33,411 bases of DNA from Solirubrobacteraceae bacterium (GTDB lineage: Bacteria; Actinomycetota; Thermoleophilia; Solirubrobacterales; Solirubrobacteraceae): positions 1-33,411 of the forward strand of contig JADGPO010000102.1 in assembly GCA_017882405.1 (NCBI GenBank), written 5' to 3'. A program made the position numbers and the translations under genes. How positions within the stretch are numbered: position 1 is the first letter of the stretch; every line of letters starts with the position of its first letter. The notes beneath the pieces are model-generated. The model was not told where the DNA came from, ran no database searches, and saw only the letters and a program-made list of their open reading frames with translations. This document shows, piece after piece, positions 16,510 through 28,391 of this stretch.

Positions 16510-17438
16510 ACGAGCATCGCCTCCACCACCTGATCTCGATCGACGACCTGGACCGGGCCGGGATCGAACGGATCCTGGACCGCGCCGAGTCCTTCGCCGA
16601 GGTCTCGGGCCGCGAGATCAAGAAGGTGCCCGCGCTGCGCGGGCGCACGATCGTCAATCTCTTCTACGAGGCGTCCACGCGCACCAGCTCCAGCTTCGAG
16701 CTGGCCGCCAAGCGCCTGTCGGCTGACGTAGTCAGCATCCGCTCGGCCGGCTCCAGCGTCGACAAGGGCGAATCGCTCAAGGACACCGTGCAGACGCTCT
16801 CCGCGTACGACCCGGCGGCGATCGTGATCCGCTCCCCGCATGCCGGCGCCGCCCAGCTGGTGGCCGGCTGGACCAGTGCCGCCGTGGTCAACGCCGGCGA
16901 CGGCAAGCACGAGCACCCCACGCAGGCCCTGCTCGACGTCTTCACGCTGCGTCGCCGCCTGGGCTCACTCGACGGCGTCAACATCTGGATCGTCGGCGAC
17001 GTCACCCACTCCCGGGTGGCGCGCTCGAATATCCTCGCCTTCACCCGGATGGGCGCTCGGGTCACCGTCGCCGGTCCGCCGACGCTGATCCCGCGTGACA
17101 TCGAGGCGCTCGGCTGCGAGGCGACGGCCACCCTGGACCGCCTCGACGAGGCCGGGGTGGTCTATGTGCTGCGCATGCAGCACGAGCGCATGAGCCAATC
17201 GTTCGTGCCCTCGCTGCGCGAGTACGCCGCCTGCTACCAGATCAACGACCGGCGGCTGTCACCGAGCCAGCTGGTGATGCACCCCGGACCGGTCAACCGC
17301 GGCGTCGAGATGTCGGCGGCGACGATCGACTCGCCGCAGGCGCTGATCGGCGACCAGGTCAAGGCCGGAGTGGCAGTGCGGATGGCGGTCCTCTACGAGC
17401 TGCTGGTCGGCTCGCCGAGCCTGGCGGCGGTGGCGTGA
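16506..17438 (+). CDS. pyrB: Aspartate carbamoyltransferase, catalytic chain
   Basis: This enzyme joins carbamoyl phosphate and aspartate to carbamoyl-aspartate, the first committed pyrimidine step (310 aa). The carbamoyl-phosphate loop STRT is at residues 57-60 inside FYEASTRT. HPTQALLD follows, and the aspartate-domain HPGPVNRG segment is near the end. No regulatory chain PyrI is encoded nearby, so control is probably through PyrR alone. The ATG at 16506 overlaps the pyrR stop, and the stop overlaps pyrC (GTGATG). All catalytic motifs are intact. Confidence 0.97.
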   Translation: MNEHRLHHLISIDDLDRAGIERILDRAESFAEVSGREIKKVPALRGRTIVNLFYEASTRTSSSFELAAKRLSADVVSIRSAGSSVDKGESLKDTVQTLSAYDPAAIVIRSPHAGAAQLVAGWTSAAVVNAGDGKHEHPTQALLDVFTLRRRLGSLDGVNIWIVGDVTHSRVARSNILAFTRMGARVTVAGPPTLIPRDIEALGCEATATLDRLDEAGVVYVLRMQHERMSQSFVPSLREYAACYQINDRRLSPSQLVMHPGPVNRGVEMSAATIDSPQALIGDQVKAGVAVRMAVLYELLVGSPSLAAVA

Positions 17439-18793
17439 TGAGCACGGCGCGGCTTTTCGCCGCCTTCCGGCCGCCCGCGGATCTGCTGATCCGCGGCGCG
17501 CACGTCCTCGACCCCCGCACCGGCCTGGACGAGCCCAGCGACGTCCTGATCCGCGACGGTGAGATCGCCGAGATCGGTGCGACGGACATGCTGGACGGTC
17601 CCGACGGCGTCGAGACCCTGGACGGGCGCGGATTGCACCTGTTCCCGGCGTTCACCGACCCCCACGTGCATCTGCGCACCCCCGGCCAGGAGTACAAGGA
17701 GGACATCGCGACCGGCACCGCGGCCGCCGCCGCCGGCGGGTTCTGCCAGATCGTGGCGATGCCCAATACCGTCCCCACCGTCGCCACCGCCTCGGTGCTG
17801 GGCTCGCTGGTCAGCCGCGCGAGCGCTGAAGCGCAGGTGCCGACCGGCTTCTTGGCCTCGATCACGCACGGCCTCAAGGGCGACGAGCTGACCGAAATGG
17901 CCGACCTGCGCGGGGCCGGCGCGATCGGCTTCACCGACGACGGCAAGCCGGTCACCTCGGCCGGGATGCTGCGCAAGGCGCTCCAGTACCAGCGGCTGTG
18001 CGGGGGGATCATCGCGCTGCACGAGGAGGACCCCGCCCTGTCACAGGACGGCGTGATGCACGAGGGCGCGGTCTCGGCGCGGCTCGGAATGGCGGGGATC
18101 CCCTCGGTATCGGAGTCCACGATGGTCGCCCGCGACGGAGCGCTGGCGCGGTTCGAGGACGCGCGGGTGCACTTCCAGCATCTGTCATGCGTCGAGTCGG
18201 TGCAGGCGCTGGCCGCCGCCAAGGCCGATGGCGCGCGCGTCAGCGGCGAAGTCTGCCCGCATCACCTCACCCTCACCGACGACGCGGTCCGGACGCTCGA
18301 CAGCCGTTTCAAGATGAACCCGCCGCTGCGCACCGAAGCCGACCGCCAAGCGCTTGTGCGGGGCCTCAAGGACGGCACGATCGACTGCGTGGCCACCGAC
18401 CACGCCCCCCACGCGGTGCACGAGAAGGAGGTCCCCTTCGAGCAGGCGCCGATGGGCACCACCGGCCTGGAGACGGCGTTCGCGGCGCTCCACACCGACC
18501 TGGTCGGGACCGGCGAGCTGCCGCTGGCGATCCTGATCGAGCGGATGACCGCCGGCGGTGGTCTGTACGGCCTGCCGATCCCGCGGATCGAGCCCGGCGC
18601 AACGGCCAACCTGTGCCTGATCGATCTTCAATCGCGCTGGACGGTGGGAGAGGACGGCTACGCCAGCCGCTCATCCAATTGCGCGTTTCACGGACGCACG
18701 CTCAGCGGCCGGGTGGTGCTGACGGTGGCCGGCGGAGCGATCGCCCACCGCCGCCCGCTGCTTGTGCAACCGATCCCCGCCCGCCGTCGATGA
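17438..18793 (+). CDS. pyrC: Dihydroorotase
   Basis: This 451-aa zinc amidohydrolase closes carbamoyl-aspartate to dihydroorotate. The metal motif HxH is H76 and H78 in DPHVHLRTPGQE. The middle shows TDDGKPVTSAGM and, later, the ATDHAPH segment with the catalytic Asp. The length and the N-terminal small beta domain (residues 15-70) match the class I bacterial type found beside pyrB. The start is ATG 17438, sharing a base with the pyrB stop; a GTG at 17435 would add one residue. The stop overlaps the carA start by ATGA. Confidence 0.95.
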   Translation: MSTARLFAAFRPPADLLIRGAHVLDPRTGLDEPSDVLIRDGEIAEIGATDMLDGPDGVETLDGRGLHLFPAFTDPHVHLRTPGQEYKEDIATGTAAAAAGGFCQIVAMPNTVPTVATASVLGSLVSRASAEAQVPTGFLASITHGLKGDELTEMADLRGAGAIGFTDDGKPVTSAGMLRKALQYQRLCGGIIALHEEDPALSQDGVMHEGAVSARLGMAGIPSVSESTMVARDGALARFEDARVHFQHLSCVESVQALAAAKADGARVSGEVCPHHLTLTDDAVRTLDSRFKMNPPLRTEADRQALVRGLKDGTIDCVATDHAPHAVHEKEVPFEQAPMGTTGLETAFAALHTDLVGTGELPLAILIERMTAGGGLYGLPIPRIEPGATANLCLIDLQSRWTVGEDGYASRSSNCAFHGRTLSGRVVLTVAGGAIAHRRPLLVQPIPARRR

Positions 18794-19955
18794 GCAACGC
18801 TGCACCGGCCACCGCCTACGTCCTGCTGCAGGACGGCACCCGCTTGGACGGGATCGCCTGCGGCGCCGACGAGAGCGCGGTGGGGGAGATCGTGTTCACC
18901 ACCTCGATGTCGGGCTATCAGGAGGCGATGACGGACCCCAGCTACGCCGGCCAGCTGATCACCTTCACCTTTCCGCAGATGGGCAATTACGGCGTCAGCG
19001 CCGAGGCGATGGAGTCCGACGGCATTCATGCCCGCGCGGCGATCATGCGCGCCGGGACCGACCGCGAGACCCGGACCCCGCCCGGGCGGGGTCGGATCAG
19101 GGGCGGCTGGCTGACCTGGCTGGCCGACGGCGGCGTGCCCGCGATCACCGACCTCGACACCCGCGCGCTGGTCCGCCACATCCGCGAGCGCGGCTCGATG
19201 CGCGGCGGGCTCTTTCCGATGGCGGTGTCCGAGGCCCAGGCGCGGGAGATGATCGCGGCCGAGCCGGAGATGACCGGCCGCGACCTGGCGCGCGGGGTGT
19301 CCCCGCGCCAGACGGCGATCCTCGAGCCCACCCACGGCGCGGCGACCCTGCGGATCGCGATGATCGACACCGGCGTCAAGCAGTCGATCATCGCCAATCT
19401 CCGCCGGCGCGGGGTGACCGTCGAGCTGCATCCCTGCACCGACACGCCGGCGCAGCTGACCGCCAACGACCCCGACGCGATCTTCCTCGCCAACGGCCCC
19501 GGCGACCCGGCGGCGCTGCGCTACATCGTCGACACCGTTCGCCAGCTGGTCGGCAAGCTGCCGGTGTACGGCATCTGCCTCGGCCACCAGCTGCTCTGCC
19601 AGGCGGTCGGCCTTGAGACCTACAAGCTGCCCTTCGGCCACCACGGCGCCAACCACCCCGTCAAGAATCTGGCCACCGGCCAAACCGAGATCACCAGTCA
19701 GAACCATGGGTTTGCGGTGCTGGGACCGGGCGGCGCACGGACGATCGACACCGACGAGCCGGTGCGCTGGGAGACCGACTTCGGGACCGCCGAGCTGACC
19801 CACATCAACCTCTATGACCGCACCGTGGAGGGGTTGACGCTGTGCGACGTCCCCGGGGCGACGGTGCAGTACCACCCCGAGGCCGGCCCCGGCCCGCACG
19901 ATGCCCAGTACCTGTTTGACCGTTTCGTCTCCGAGATCGAGAGGGCCGCCGCCTA

Positions 19956-19956
<1 letters not shown>
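18790..19956 (+). CDS. carA: Carbamoyl-phosphate synthase small chain
   Basis: This glutaminase subunit (388 aa) supplies ammonia to CarB for carbamoyl phosphate, used in both pyrimidine and arginine synthesis. The N-terminal half is the CarA-specific domain with [20 protein letters not shown], and the C-terminal half is a class I glutamine amidotransferase. The nucleophile is C263 in GICLGHQ, and the catalytic pair is H362 and E364 in YHPE. The ATG at 18790 overlaps the pyrC stop. The stop TAG shares its last base with the GTG start of carB. Confidence 0.97.
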
Positions 19957-23059
<3,103 letters not shown>

Positions 23060-23063
<4 letters not shown>

Positions 23064-23881
23064 GCGCGATCGGCGTCGAGGAACGCGTGCATGCCCCGTT
23101 CGGGCGTCGCGTGGTGGCGATCACCGCCCGCACTCAGCACGGACCCTACGTCGTCGTGAGCTGCGTCGATCCCGACGGCCCCCGGCCGCAAGCCGGCCAG
23201 TTCTACATGCTGAGCGCCGCCCGGCGCTGGGGCGGCGGCCAGGACGAGCGCCCGTTTCTGCCACGCGCGTTCAGCGTGCTGCGCGCGCCCGCCGGCTTCG
23301 ACGAGCTGCAGTTCATGCTCGAGGACGTCGGTCCCGGGACCCGCCGTCTGGGCGAGCTGCAGCCCGGCGACGAACTGCTGCTGGTCGGACCCCTGGGCAA
23401 CGGATTCGCCGCCCCGCGTGAGGGGCGCCGTGCGCTGCTCGTCGGTGGCGGCGTGGGGACCGCGCCGCTGGCGATCCTGCAGGACCAGCTCGACGACCCC
23501 CGCGCGAGCGTGCTGCTGGGCTTCCGAGATGCCGAGCACGCCGCGGGGGCTCAGCTGCTCGCCGAGCCGCTGGTAGCCACCGATGACGGGAGCGTCGGCC
23601 ATCACGGCCTCGTGACCGAGCTGCTCAAACGGACGCTCGACGCTACCGGCACCGACGACGGCGACGCCGAGATCTACGCCTGCGGACCGCCGGCGATGCT
23701 CGAGGCCGTGCGGGCGCTTTGCGACGAGCGCGCGGTGCCCGGCCAGCTGGCGCTGGAGTCCGGGATGGCGTGCGGCTATGGCGCGTGCTTCGGATGCGTC
23801 GTCCCGACCCGCGACGGCTACCTCAGGCTCTGCGTGGACGGGCCCGTGCTGAAGGCCGCGCAGCTGGAGCGCATCGAGTGA
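23060..23881 (+). CDS. pyrK: Dihydroorotate dehydrogenase, electron transfer subunit
   Basis: This 273-aa FAD and [2Fe-2S] protein moves electrons from PyrD to NAD+. It has the ferredoxin-reductase layout: an N-terminal FAD barrel with RAFSVLRAP, an NAD-binding domain starting [15 protein letters not shown], and a YACGPPAML motif. The iron-sulfur cluster near the C-terminus has ligands C238, C243, C246 and C258 (CGYGACFGC then LC). The GTG start at 23060 overlaps the carB stop, and the stop overlaps pyrD (GTGA). Its presence shows that PyrD is the class 1B, NAD-dependent enzyme. Confidence 0.95.
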
Positions 23882-24750
23882 GCGCCGATTTCTGCGGCCT
23901 GGAGCTGGCCCACCCGATCATCAACGCCTCGGGCACGTTCGACGCGATCGCCGGCCGGCGAGCCTTCGGCGAGGAGCTGATCGAGCGCTTCCCGTTCTCG
24001 GCATTCGTCTCCAAGACGGTCACGCTGGCCCCTCGCCAGGGCAATCCGCCGCCCCGGCTGTGGGAGCTACCCGCCGGCTTGATGAACTCGATCGGGCTGC
24101 CCAACAAGGGGCTGGAGGGCTATCTCGCCCACGACCTGCCCGAGCTCGCTCGGCTGCCCGTGCCGCTGATCGTCAACGTGATGGGCTTCAGCCGCGACGA
24201 GGTGGCGCGGCTGGTCTCGGCGTTCGCCGCCCGCGACGAGGTGGCGGCGCTGGAGCTCAACGTCTCCTGCCCCAACGTCGAGACCGGTCTGGTGATGGGC
24301 ACCGACCCGGATGAGGTGGCGCGCCTGCTCGCCGCGGTAAGACCGCTGACCGCCAAGCCGCTGATCGTCAAGCTGACCCCCAACGCCTCCGACGTGGCGG
24401 CGGTGGCCCGCGCCGCCGAGCAGGCCGGAGCGAGCGCCGTCTCGCTGATCAACACGATCAAGGGGATGGCGTTTCACCCGCTGACCGGCGAGCCCTGGCT
24501 GGGCGGCCACACCGGGGGCGTGTCCGGGCCGGCCGCCCGCGCGATCGCCCTCGCGCAGGTGCACGCCGTGTCCGCGGCCGTCTCGATCCCCGTGATCGGC
24601 ATGGGAGGGGTGCAGAGCGGGCGCCATGCGGCCGATCTGAGGCGCGCCGGCGCGACGCTGGTGGCGGTCGGCACCGAGAGCTTCCGAGACCCGGCGGCGG
24701 GCCTTCGCATCGCCGCCGAGATCCACGCTTTCAGCTACGACGCCCCGTAA
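23878..24750 (+). CDS. pyrD: Dihydroorotate dehydrogenase, class 1B catalytic subunit
   Basis: This FMN enzyme (290 aa) oxidises dihydroorotate to orotate. It has the class 1 catalytic cysteine (C131 in LNVSCPNVE), where class 2 enzymes have Ser. Other motifs are NASGTFDA near the start, SKTVTLAPRQGNPPPRLWE, MNSIGLPN and the phosphate loop IPVIGMGGVQSG. It pairs with PyrK to form the cytosolic heterotetramer. It begins with GTG 23878 overlapping the pyrK stop. It is the last gene of the pyr operon here; no pyrF or pyrE follows before mihF. Confidence 0.95.
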   Translation: MSADFCGLELAHPIINASGTFDAIAGRRAFGEELIERFPFSAFVSKTVTLAPRQGNPPPRLWELPAGLMNSIGLPNKGLEGYLAHDLPELARLPVPLIVNVMGFSRDEVARLVSAFAARDEVAALELNVSCPNVETGLVMGTDPDEVARLLAAVRPLTAKPLIVKLTPNASDVAAVARAAEQAGASAVSLINTIKGMAFHPLTGEPWLGGHTGGVSGPAARAIALAQVHAVSAAVSIPVIGMGGVQSGRHAADLRRAGATLVAVGTESFRDPAAGLRIAAEIHAFSYDAP

Positions 24751-24800
24751 CTCGGTGTGTAAGCGAAGCTACCGCAATTGGCACAAAACATCCTGCAAAA

Positions 24801-24812
24801 CCCAATATTGGG
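24801..24812. promoter_or_regulatory. 12-bp perfect palindrome upstream of mihF
   Basis: CCCAATATTGGG is a perfect palindrome about 75 nt upstream of the predicted mihF promoter, inside an AT-rich gap of 160 nt between pyrD and mihF. It has the form of an operator for a dimeric regulator. The regulator is unknown. Confidence 0.5.
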
Positions 24813-24874
24813 CGCAACCAGGCTCGACGATGCTCAAGCTCTAGCTGAGGTGTAGTCGAATATCGGGATTTGCC

Positions 24875-24902
24875 TTGATCGCCCGGGCGCACGATATATA
24901 GT
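24875..24902 (+). promoter_or_regulatory. mihF promoter, likely giving a leaderless mRNA
   Basis: TTGATC (24875-24880) and TATAGT (24897-24902), spaced by 16 nt, resemble a main sigma factor promoter. The transcript would begin about 7-9 nt after the -10, at or next to the ATG at 24911. No ribosome binding site precedes that ATG, which fits leaderless translation. Confidence 0.65.
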
Positions 24903-24910
24903 TGCCGCCC

Positions 24911-25255
24911 ATGCCGCCGGTCAGTGAGTCGTATCCCAAGTCCCTTGCCGCCCCCGAGCGCTCGCTCGTGCAGCGGATGGAGGCGTTGCAACGAGCCAAC
25001 GACATCCGCAGCCGACGGGCTCAGCTCAAGCGCGACCTCAAGGCGGGTCGCCAGCCGATCCACGAGCTGCTGCTCGACCCACCAGATTATCTGCAGACCG
25101 CCAAGGTGTTCGACCTTCTGCTGGCCGTGCCCAAGTACGGCCGCGTGAAGGTCAACAAGATCCTGTCGCAGTGCCGGATCTCCCCGAGCAAGACCCTCGG
25201 CGGCCTGTCCGAGCGCCAACGGGGCGAGCTCGTGGCGCTCCTGCGACGTCGCTGA
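24911..25255 (+). CDS. mihF: Integration host factor, actinobacterial type (mIHF)
   Basis: This 114-aa nucleoid-associated protein is specific to actinobacteria. It bends and compacts DNA through a helix-two-turn-helix fold with an H2TH loop contacting the minor groove. Typical features are a long N-terminal helix (ERSLVQRMEALQRANDIRSR), the KRDLKAGRQPIHELL stretch, and the H2TH core VPKYGRVKVNKILSQCRISPSKTLGGLSERQRGEL, given here only as the family-defining region at about residues 74-108. I chose ATG 24911 because the promoter TATAGT ends 8 nt before it; a TTG at 24902 would add three residues. The gene order mihF-gmk-rpoZ-coaBC is conserved in actinobacteria. Confidence 0.94.
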   Translation: MPPVSESYPKSLAAPERSLVQRMEALQRANDIRSRRAQLKRDLKAGRQPIHELLLDPPDYLQTAKVFDLLLAVPKYGRVKVNKILSQCRISPSKTLGGLSERQRGELVALLRRR

Positions 25256-25283
25256 TCAAGCGCCGTCGGCCCACCGCCTCGCC

Positions 25284-25895
25284 GTGGCCGCCAGAGTGTT
25301 CGTCATCACCGGCCCCTCCGGGGTCGGCAAGGGAACGCTGATCCGCGGGCTGCTGGAGCGCGTCCCCGAGCTGGAGCTGTCGGTGTCCGCCACCACGCGC
25401 GAGCCGCGCCCGGGTGAGCGCTCCGGGGTCGACTACCACTTCCTGGACGCCAACGAGTTCGAGCGCCGGGCCCGCGCAGGGGACTTCGTCGAGCACGCCG
25501 ACTACTCCGGACGGCGGTACGGCACGCTGCGCTCAGAGCTCGAGCGGCGGCTGGCCGACGGCGCGCCGGTCGTGCTGGAGATCGAGGTTCAGGGCGCGCG
25601 CCAGGTACGCGAGGCGCTGCCCGACGCGGTGCTGGTGTTCATCGCGCCTCCGTCCACCGAGGCTCTGCGCGCCCGGCTGGTGGGACGGGGCACTGACGCC
25701 GGCGAGCAGATCGAGCAGCGGCTGCGCACGGCCGAGCGCGAACTGGAGGCGCGTCCCGAGTTCGCCCACGTGGTGGTCAACGACCGCCTCGAGCAGGCGA
25801 CCGACGAGCTGGCGGCGATCGTGCAGGCGGCACTGGCGGAGCGCCGGGGCCGTACCGCTAACCTGAAGGCTCCCGACGAAAGACCGACTCCGTGA
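25284..25895 (+). CDS. gmk: Guanylate kinase
   Basis: This 203-aa kinase phosphorylates GMP to GDP with ATP. The P-loop GPSGVGKG is at residues 10-17. The GMP-binding segment SVSATTREPRPGERSGVDYHF follows at about 36-56, with the signature EHADYSGRRYGT and then VLEIEVQGARQV. The length is normal. Its GTG start is at 25284, 28 nt after mihF, and the stop overlaps the rpoZ GTG (GTGA). It probably shares the mihF transcript. Confidence 0.96.
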   Translation: MAARVFVITGPSGVGKGTLIRGLLERVPELELSVSATTREPRPGERSGVDYHFLDANEFERRARAGDFVEHADYSGRRYGTLRSELERRLADGAPVVLEIEVQGARQVREALPDAVLVFIAPPSTEALRARLVGRGTDAGEQIEQRLRTAERELEARPEFAHVVVNDRLEQATDELAAIVQAALAERRGRTANLKAPDERPTP

Positions 25896-26119
25896 TCTCT
25901 CCCCGTATCGACAAGCTCCTGGAACACGTCGACTCCGACTACGCCAGCGTGCTCGTCGCCGCCAAGCGCGCTCGCCAGATCAACTCCTACTACCACAACC
26001 TCGGCGAGGGCACGTTCGACGAGTTCCCGCCGCCGATGGTCGACACGCGCTCCAAGAACTACCTGACGATCGCCCTCGAGGAAGTCGCTCAGGGCAAGAT
26101 CAAGTACCACTACCGCTAG
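25892..26119 (+). CDS. rpoZ: RNA polymerase omega subunit
   Basis: This is a 75-aa omega subunit that helps fold and stabilise the beta-prime subunit of RNA polymerase. Family features are ISPRIDKLLEHVDSDYASVLVAAKRARQIN at the N-terminus (residues 2-31), a short acidic loop GEGTFDEFPPPMVD, and the SKNYLTIALEEVAQGKIKYHY segment near the end. It is shorter than many actinobacterial omegas, which are over 85 residues. GTG 25892 overlaps the gmk stop. The coaBC gene starts 25 nt later. Confidence 0.94.
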   Translation: MISPRIDKLLEHVDSDYASVLVAAKRARQINSYYHNLGEGTFDEFPPPMVDTRSKNYLTIALEEVAQGKIKYHYR

Positions 26120-26144
26120 GGCCTCGCCCGCAGGGCAATCCCCC

Positions 26145-27467
26145 GTGTCGCGGTTGCTGATCGGCGTCACCGGCGGGATCGCCGCCTACAAGGCACTGGA
26201 GACCGTCAGGCTGGCGATCAAGGCCGGCCACGCCGTGCGCGTCATCCAGACGCCCACCAGCCAGAAGTTTGTGGGCGCGGCGTCGTTTGCGGGCATCACC
26301 GGAGCACCGGTGCTGGTCGACGAGTTCGAACCCGATCCGCTGCGCGGGGCCTACCCGGGCGAGCCGCTGCCCGAGCGCGCGCCGATCAGCCACCTGGCAC
26401 TGGTGCAGCGCGCCGACCTGTATCTGATCGCACCGGCTAGCGCCAACACGCTGGCCAAGCTCGCCCACGGCCACGCCGACAGCCTGGTGACCACGGCCGC
26501 GCTGGCGGCTGGCGGGGTGGGCGGGATTCCTGTTCTCGTGGCGCCGGCGATGAACGACCGCATGTATCGCCACCCGTCCACGCAGGCCAACCTGGAGCTG
26601 CTGACCGCGCGCGGGGTGACGGTGGTGGGCCCCGGAACGGGCGGGCTGGCCTCGCACGGCGAGCACGGGATCGGCCGCTTGTCCGAGCCGGCCGAGCTGC
26701 TGGCCGCCGCCGAGGCACGCCTGCAGGCCATCGATCAGCCTGCCGATTCCTCGTGGTTTCACCGGCGCGTGCTGGTAACCGCCGGGGGCACGCGCGAGCC
26801 GATCGACAGCGTGCGCTACATCTCGAACCGCTCGTCGGGACGGATGGGATTCGCGCTCGCCGCGCGGGCCGCCGCCCGCGGAGCGCAGGTCACCCTGGTG
26901 GCCGCCAATGTGTCGCTCGCCCCGCCACCGGGCGTGCGTCTGGTAACGGTGTCCACGGCCGCCGAGCTGGGCGACGCCTGCGAGCGCGAGTTCGAGACCT
27001 CCGACGTCCTGCTGATGGCCGCCGCGGTCGCCGACTTCCGCCCGGCCAACCCGGCCGACCACAAGCTCAAGAAAACCGAAGACCCACCCACCCCAATGAC
27101 GATCGAGCTCGAGCCCACGGTCGACGTGATCAGCGCCCTGGCGGCGCGCCGGCGCCCGGGCCAGGTGGTGGTCGGCTTCGCGGCCGAGCACGGCGACCGG
27201 GCGCTGGCCTACGCGCGCGACAAGCTCGAGCGCAAGCGTCTGGACGCGATCGTCGTCAACGACGTCTCGCAACCCGGGATCGGGTTCGACGCTCCCGACA
27301 ACGAGGTCACGGTGGTCACGGCGGGCGCCGAGCGCCTGCTCCGCAAGGCTGGGAAGGACGCGATCGCCGATGGCGTCCTGGAAGAGGTGCAGCAGCTTTT
27401 GAGCACTCTCAAGGAGAGCGACGATCGAGCCATCCGAGCCAACTGGAACCGCGCCGCAGGAGTTTGA
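26145..27467 (+). CDS. coaBC: Bifunctional CoaBC (coenzyme A synthesis)
   Basis: This 440-aa protein joins cysteine to 4'-phosphopantothenate (CoaB, C-terminal) and decarboxylates the product with FMN (CoaC, N-terminal). The CoaC part (1-185) shows GVTGGIAAYKALE, PASANTLAKLAHG and VAPAMNDRMY. The usual ACGxxGxGR flap motif reads ASHGEHGIGR, so the expected Cys is Ser. The CoaB part (200-440) has LVTAGGTREPIDSVRYISNR, MAAAVADFRP, the HKLKK lysine segment and VGFAAE. GTG 26145 is taken as the start. The C-terminal tail after the last helix overlaps the upstream coding extension of moxR. Confidence 0.94.
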   Translation: MSRLLIGVTGGIAAYKALETVRLAIKAGHAVRVIQTPTSQKFVGAASFAGITGAPVLVDEFEPDPLRGAYPGEPLPERAPISHLALVQRADLYLIAPASANTLAKLAHGHADSLVTTAALAAGGVGGIPVLVAPAMNDRMYRHPSTQANLELLTARGVTVVGPGTGGLASHGEHGIGRLSEPAELLAAAEARLQAIDQPADSSWFHRRVLVTAGGTREPIDSVRYISNRSSGRMGFALAARAAARGAQVTLVAANVSLAPPPGVRLVTVSTAAELGDACEREFETSDVLLMAAAVADFRPANPADHKLKKTEDPPTPMTIELEPTVDVISALAARRRPGQVVVGFAAEHGDRALAYARDKLERKRLDAIVVNDVSQPGIGFDAPDNEVTVVTAGAERLLRKAGKDAIADGVLEEVQQLLSTLKESDDRAIRANWNRAAGV

Positions 27468-27516
27468 GGCGTTCGCCGCCGTCGGGCGCGCGCTGCAGGC
27501 GAACATCAATCTGGCG

Positions 27517-28389
27517 GTGCAGGTCAAGCAAGAGACGTTGGGTCACCTGCTGGTCGCGTTGCTCGCCGAGGGCCATGCGCTCGTCGAGGATTACCCGGGG
27601 GTCGGCAAGACGGCGCTGGCGCGCGCCCTGGCGCGGTCGATCGATTGCCAGTTCGCGCGCGTCCAGTGCACGTCGGACCTGCTGCCGGCCGACGTCGTCG
27701 GCACAAACGTCTACGACCAGCGAGAGCAGCGCTTCGAGTTTCGCCCGGGACCGGTGTTCGCCAACGTGGTGCTGATCGACGAGATCAACCGGGCGTCGCC
27801 CAAGACGCAGTCGGGGCTGCTGGAGTGCATGCAGGAGCGTCGCGTCACCGTCGACGTGCACACCCACGAGCTGGCCCGTCCGTTCCTGGTACTGGCCACC
27901 CAGAACCCGATCGAGTACGAGGGCACGTACCCGTTGCCCGAAGCCCAGGTCGACCGCTTCATGGTCCGCCTGTCGCTGGGCTATCCCGACCGCGCGGCCG
28001 AGGCGGGGATGCTGGCCGCGCACGAGACCGGCGACCAGGTGCTGGCCCTGCGGCCGGTGGTCACCGCCGCCGAGGTGCTGGCCGCCCAGGACGCGGCGGC
28101 CCGGGTGCGCGCCGCTCCCCCGCTGCGCGACTACATCGTCAGGCTGCTGTGGCGTACGCGCGAGGATCCGCGCGTCGACCTGGGAGCCAGCCCGCGCGCG
28201 GGGCTGATGCTGCTGCGCGCCGCCAAGGCGCACGCGATGATGGCCGGCCGCGACCACGCGTTGCCCGATGATGTCCAGGCCCTGGCCGTGCCGGTGCTCG
28301 CCCACCGACTGGTGCTGGCGCCCGAGACGCCCCGCGCGGCCGCCGGTGACGTGATCCAGGACGCCGTCGCCAACACCCGGGCGTTGTAA
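27517..28389 (+). CDS. MoxR-family AAA+ ATPase
   Basis: This MoxR-type ATPase (290 aa from GTG 27517) contains Walker A GVGKT at residues 28-32, Walker B VVLIDEINRAS, the sensor NPIEYEGTYPLPEAQVDRF and the C-terminal lid. These proteins act as chaperone-like ATPases with the DUF58 and VWA proteins encoded beside them. The frame continues upstream without a stop to 27403 and codes for a plausible N-terminal helix (EFEAFAAVGRALQANINLAV), which family members have. The natural start may therefore lie about 27424, inside coaBC, where an AAGGAG sits 7 nt before an ATC codon. The GTG is the conservative choice. It is followed by DUF58, transglutaminase and TPR genes. Confidence 0.92.
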   Translation: MQVKQETLGHLLVALLAEGHALVEDYPGVGKTALARALARSIDCQFARVQCTSDLLPADVVGTNVYDQREQRFEFRPGPVFANVVLIDEINRASPKTQSGLLECMQERRVTVDVHTHELARPFLVLATQNPIEYEGTYPLPEAQVDRFMVRLSLGYPDRAAEAGMLAAHETGDQVLALRPVVTAAEVLAAQDAAARVRAAPPLRDYIVRLLWRTREDPRVDLGASPRAGLMLLRAAKAHAMMAGRDHALPDDVQALAVPVLAHRLVLAPETPRAAAGDVIQDAVANTRAL

Positions 28390-28391
28390 CC

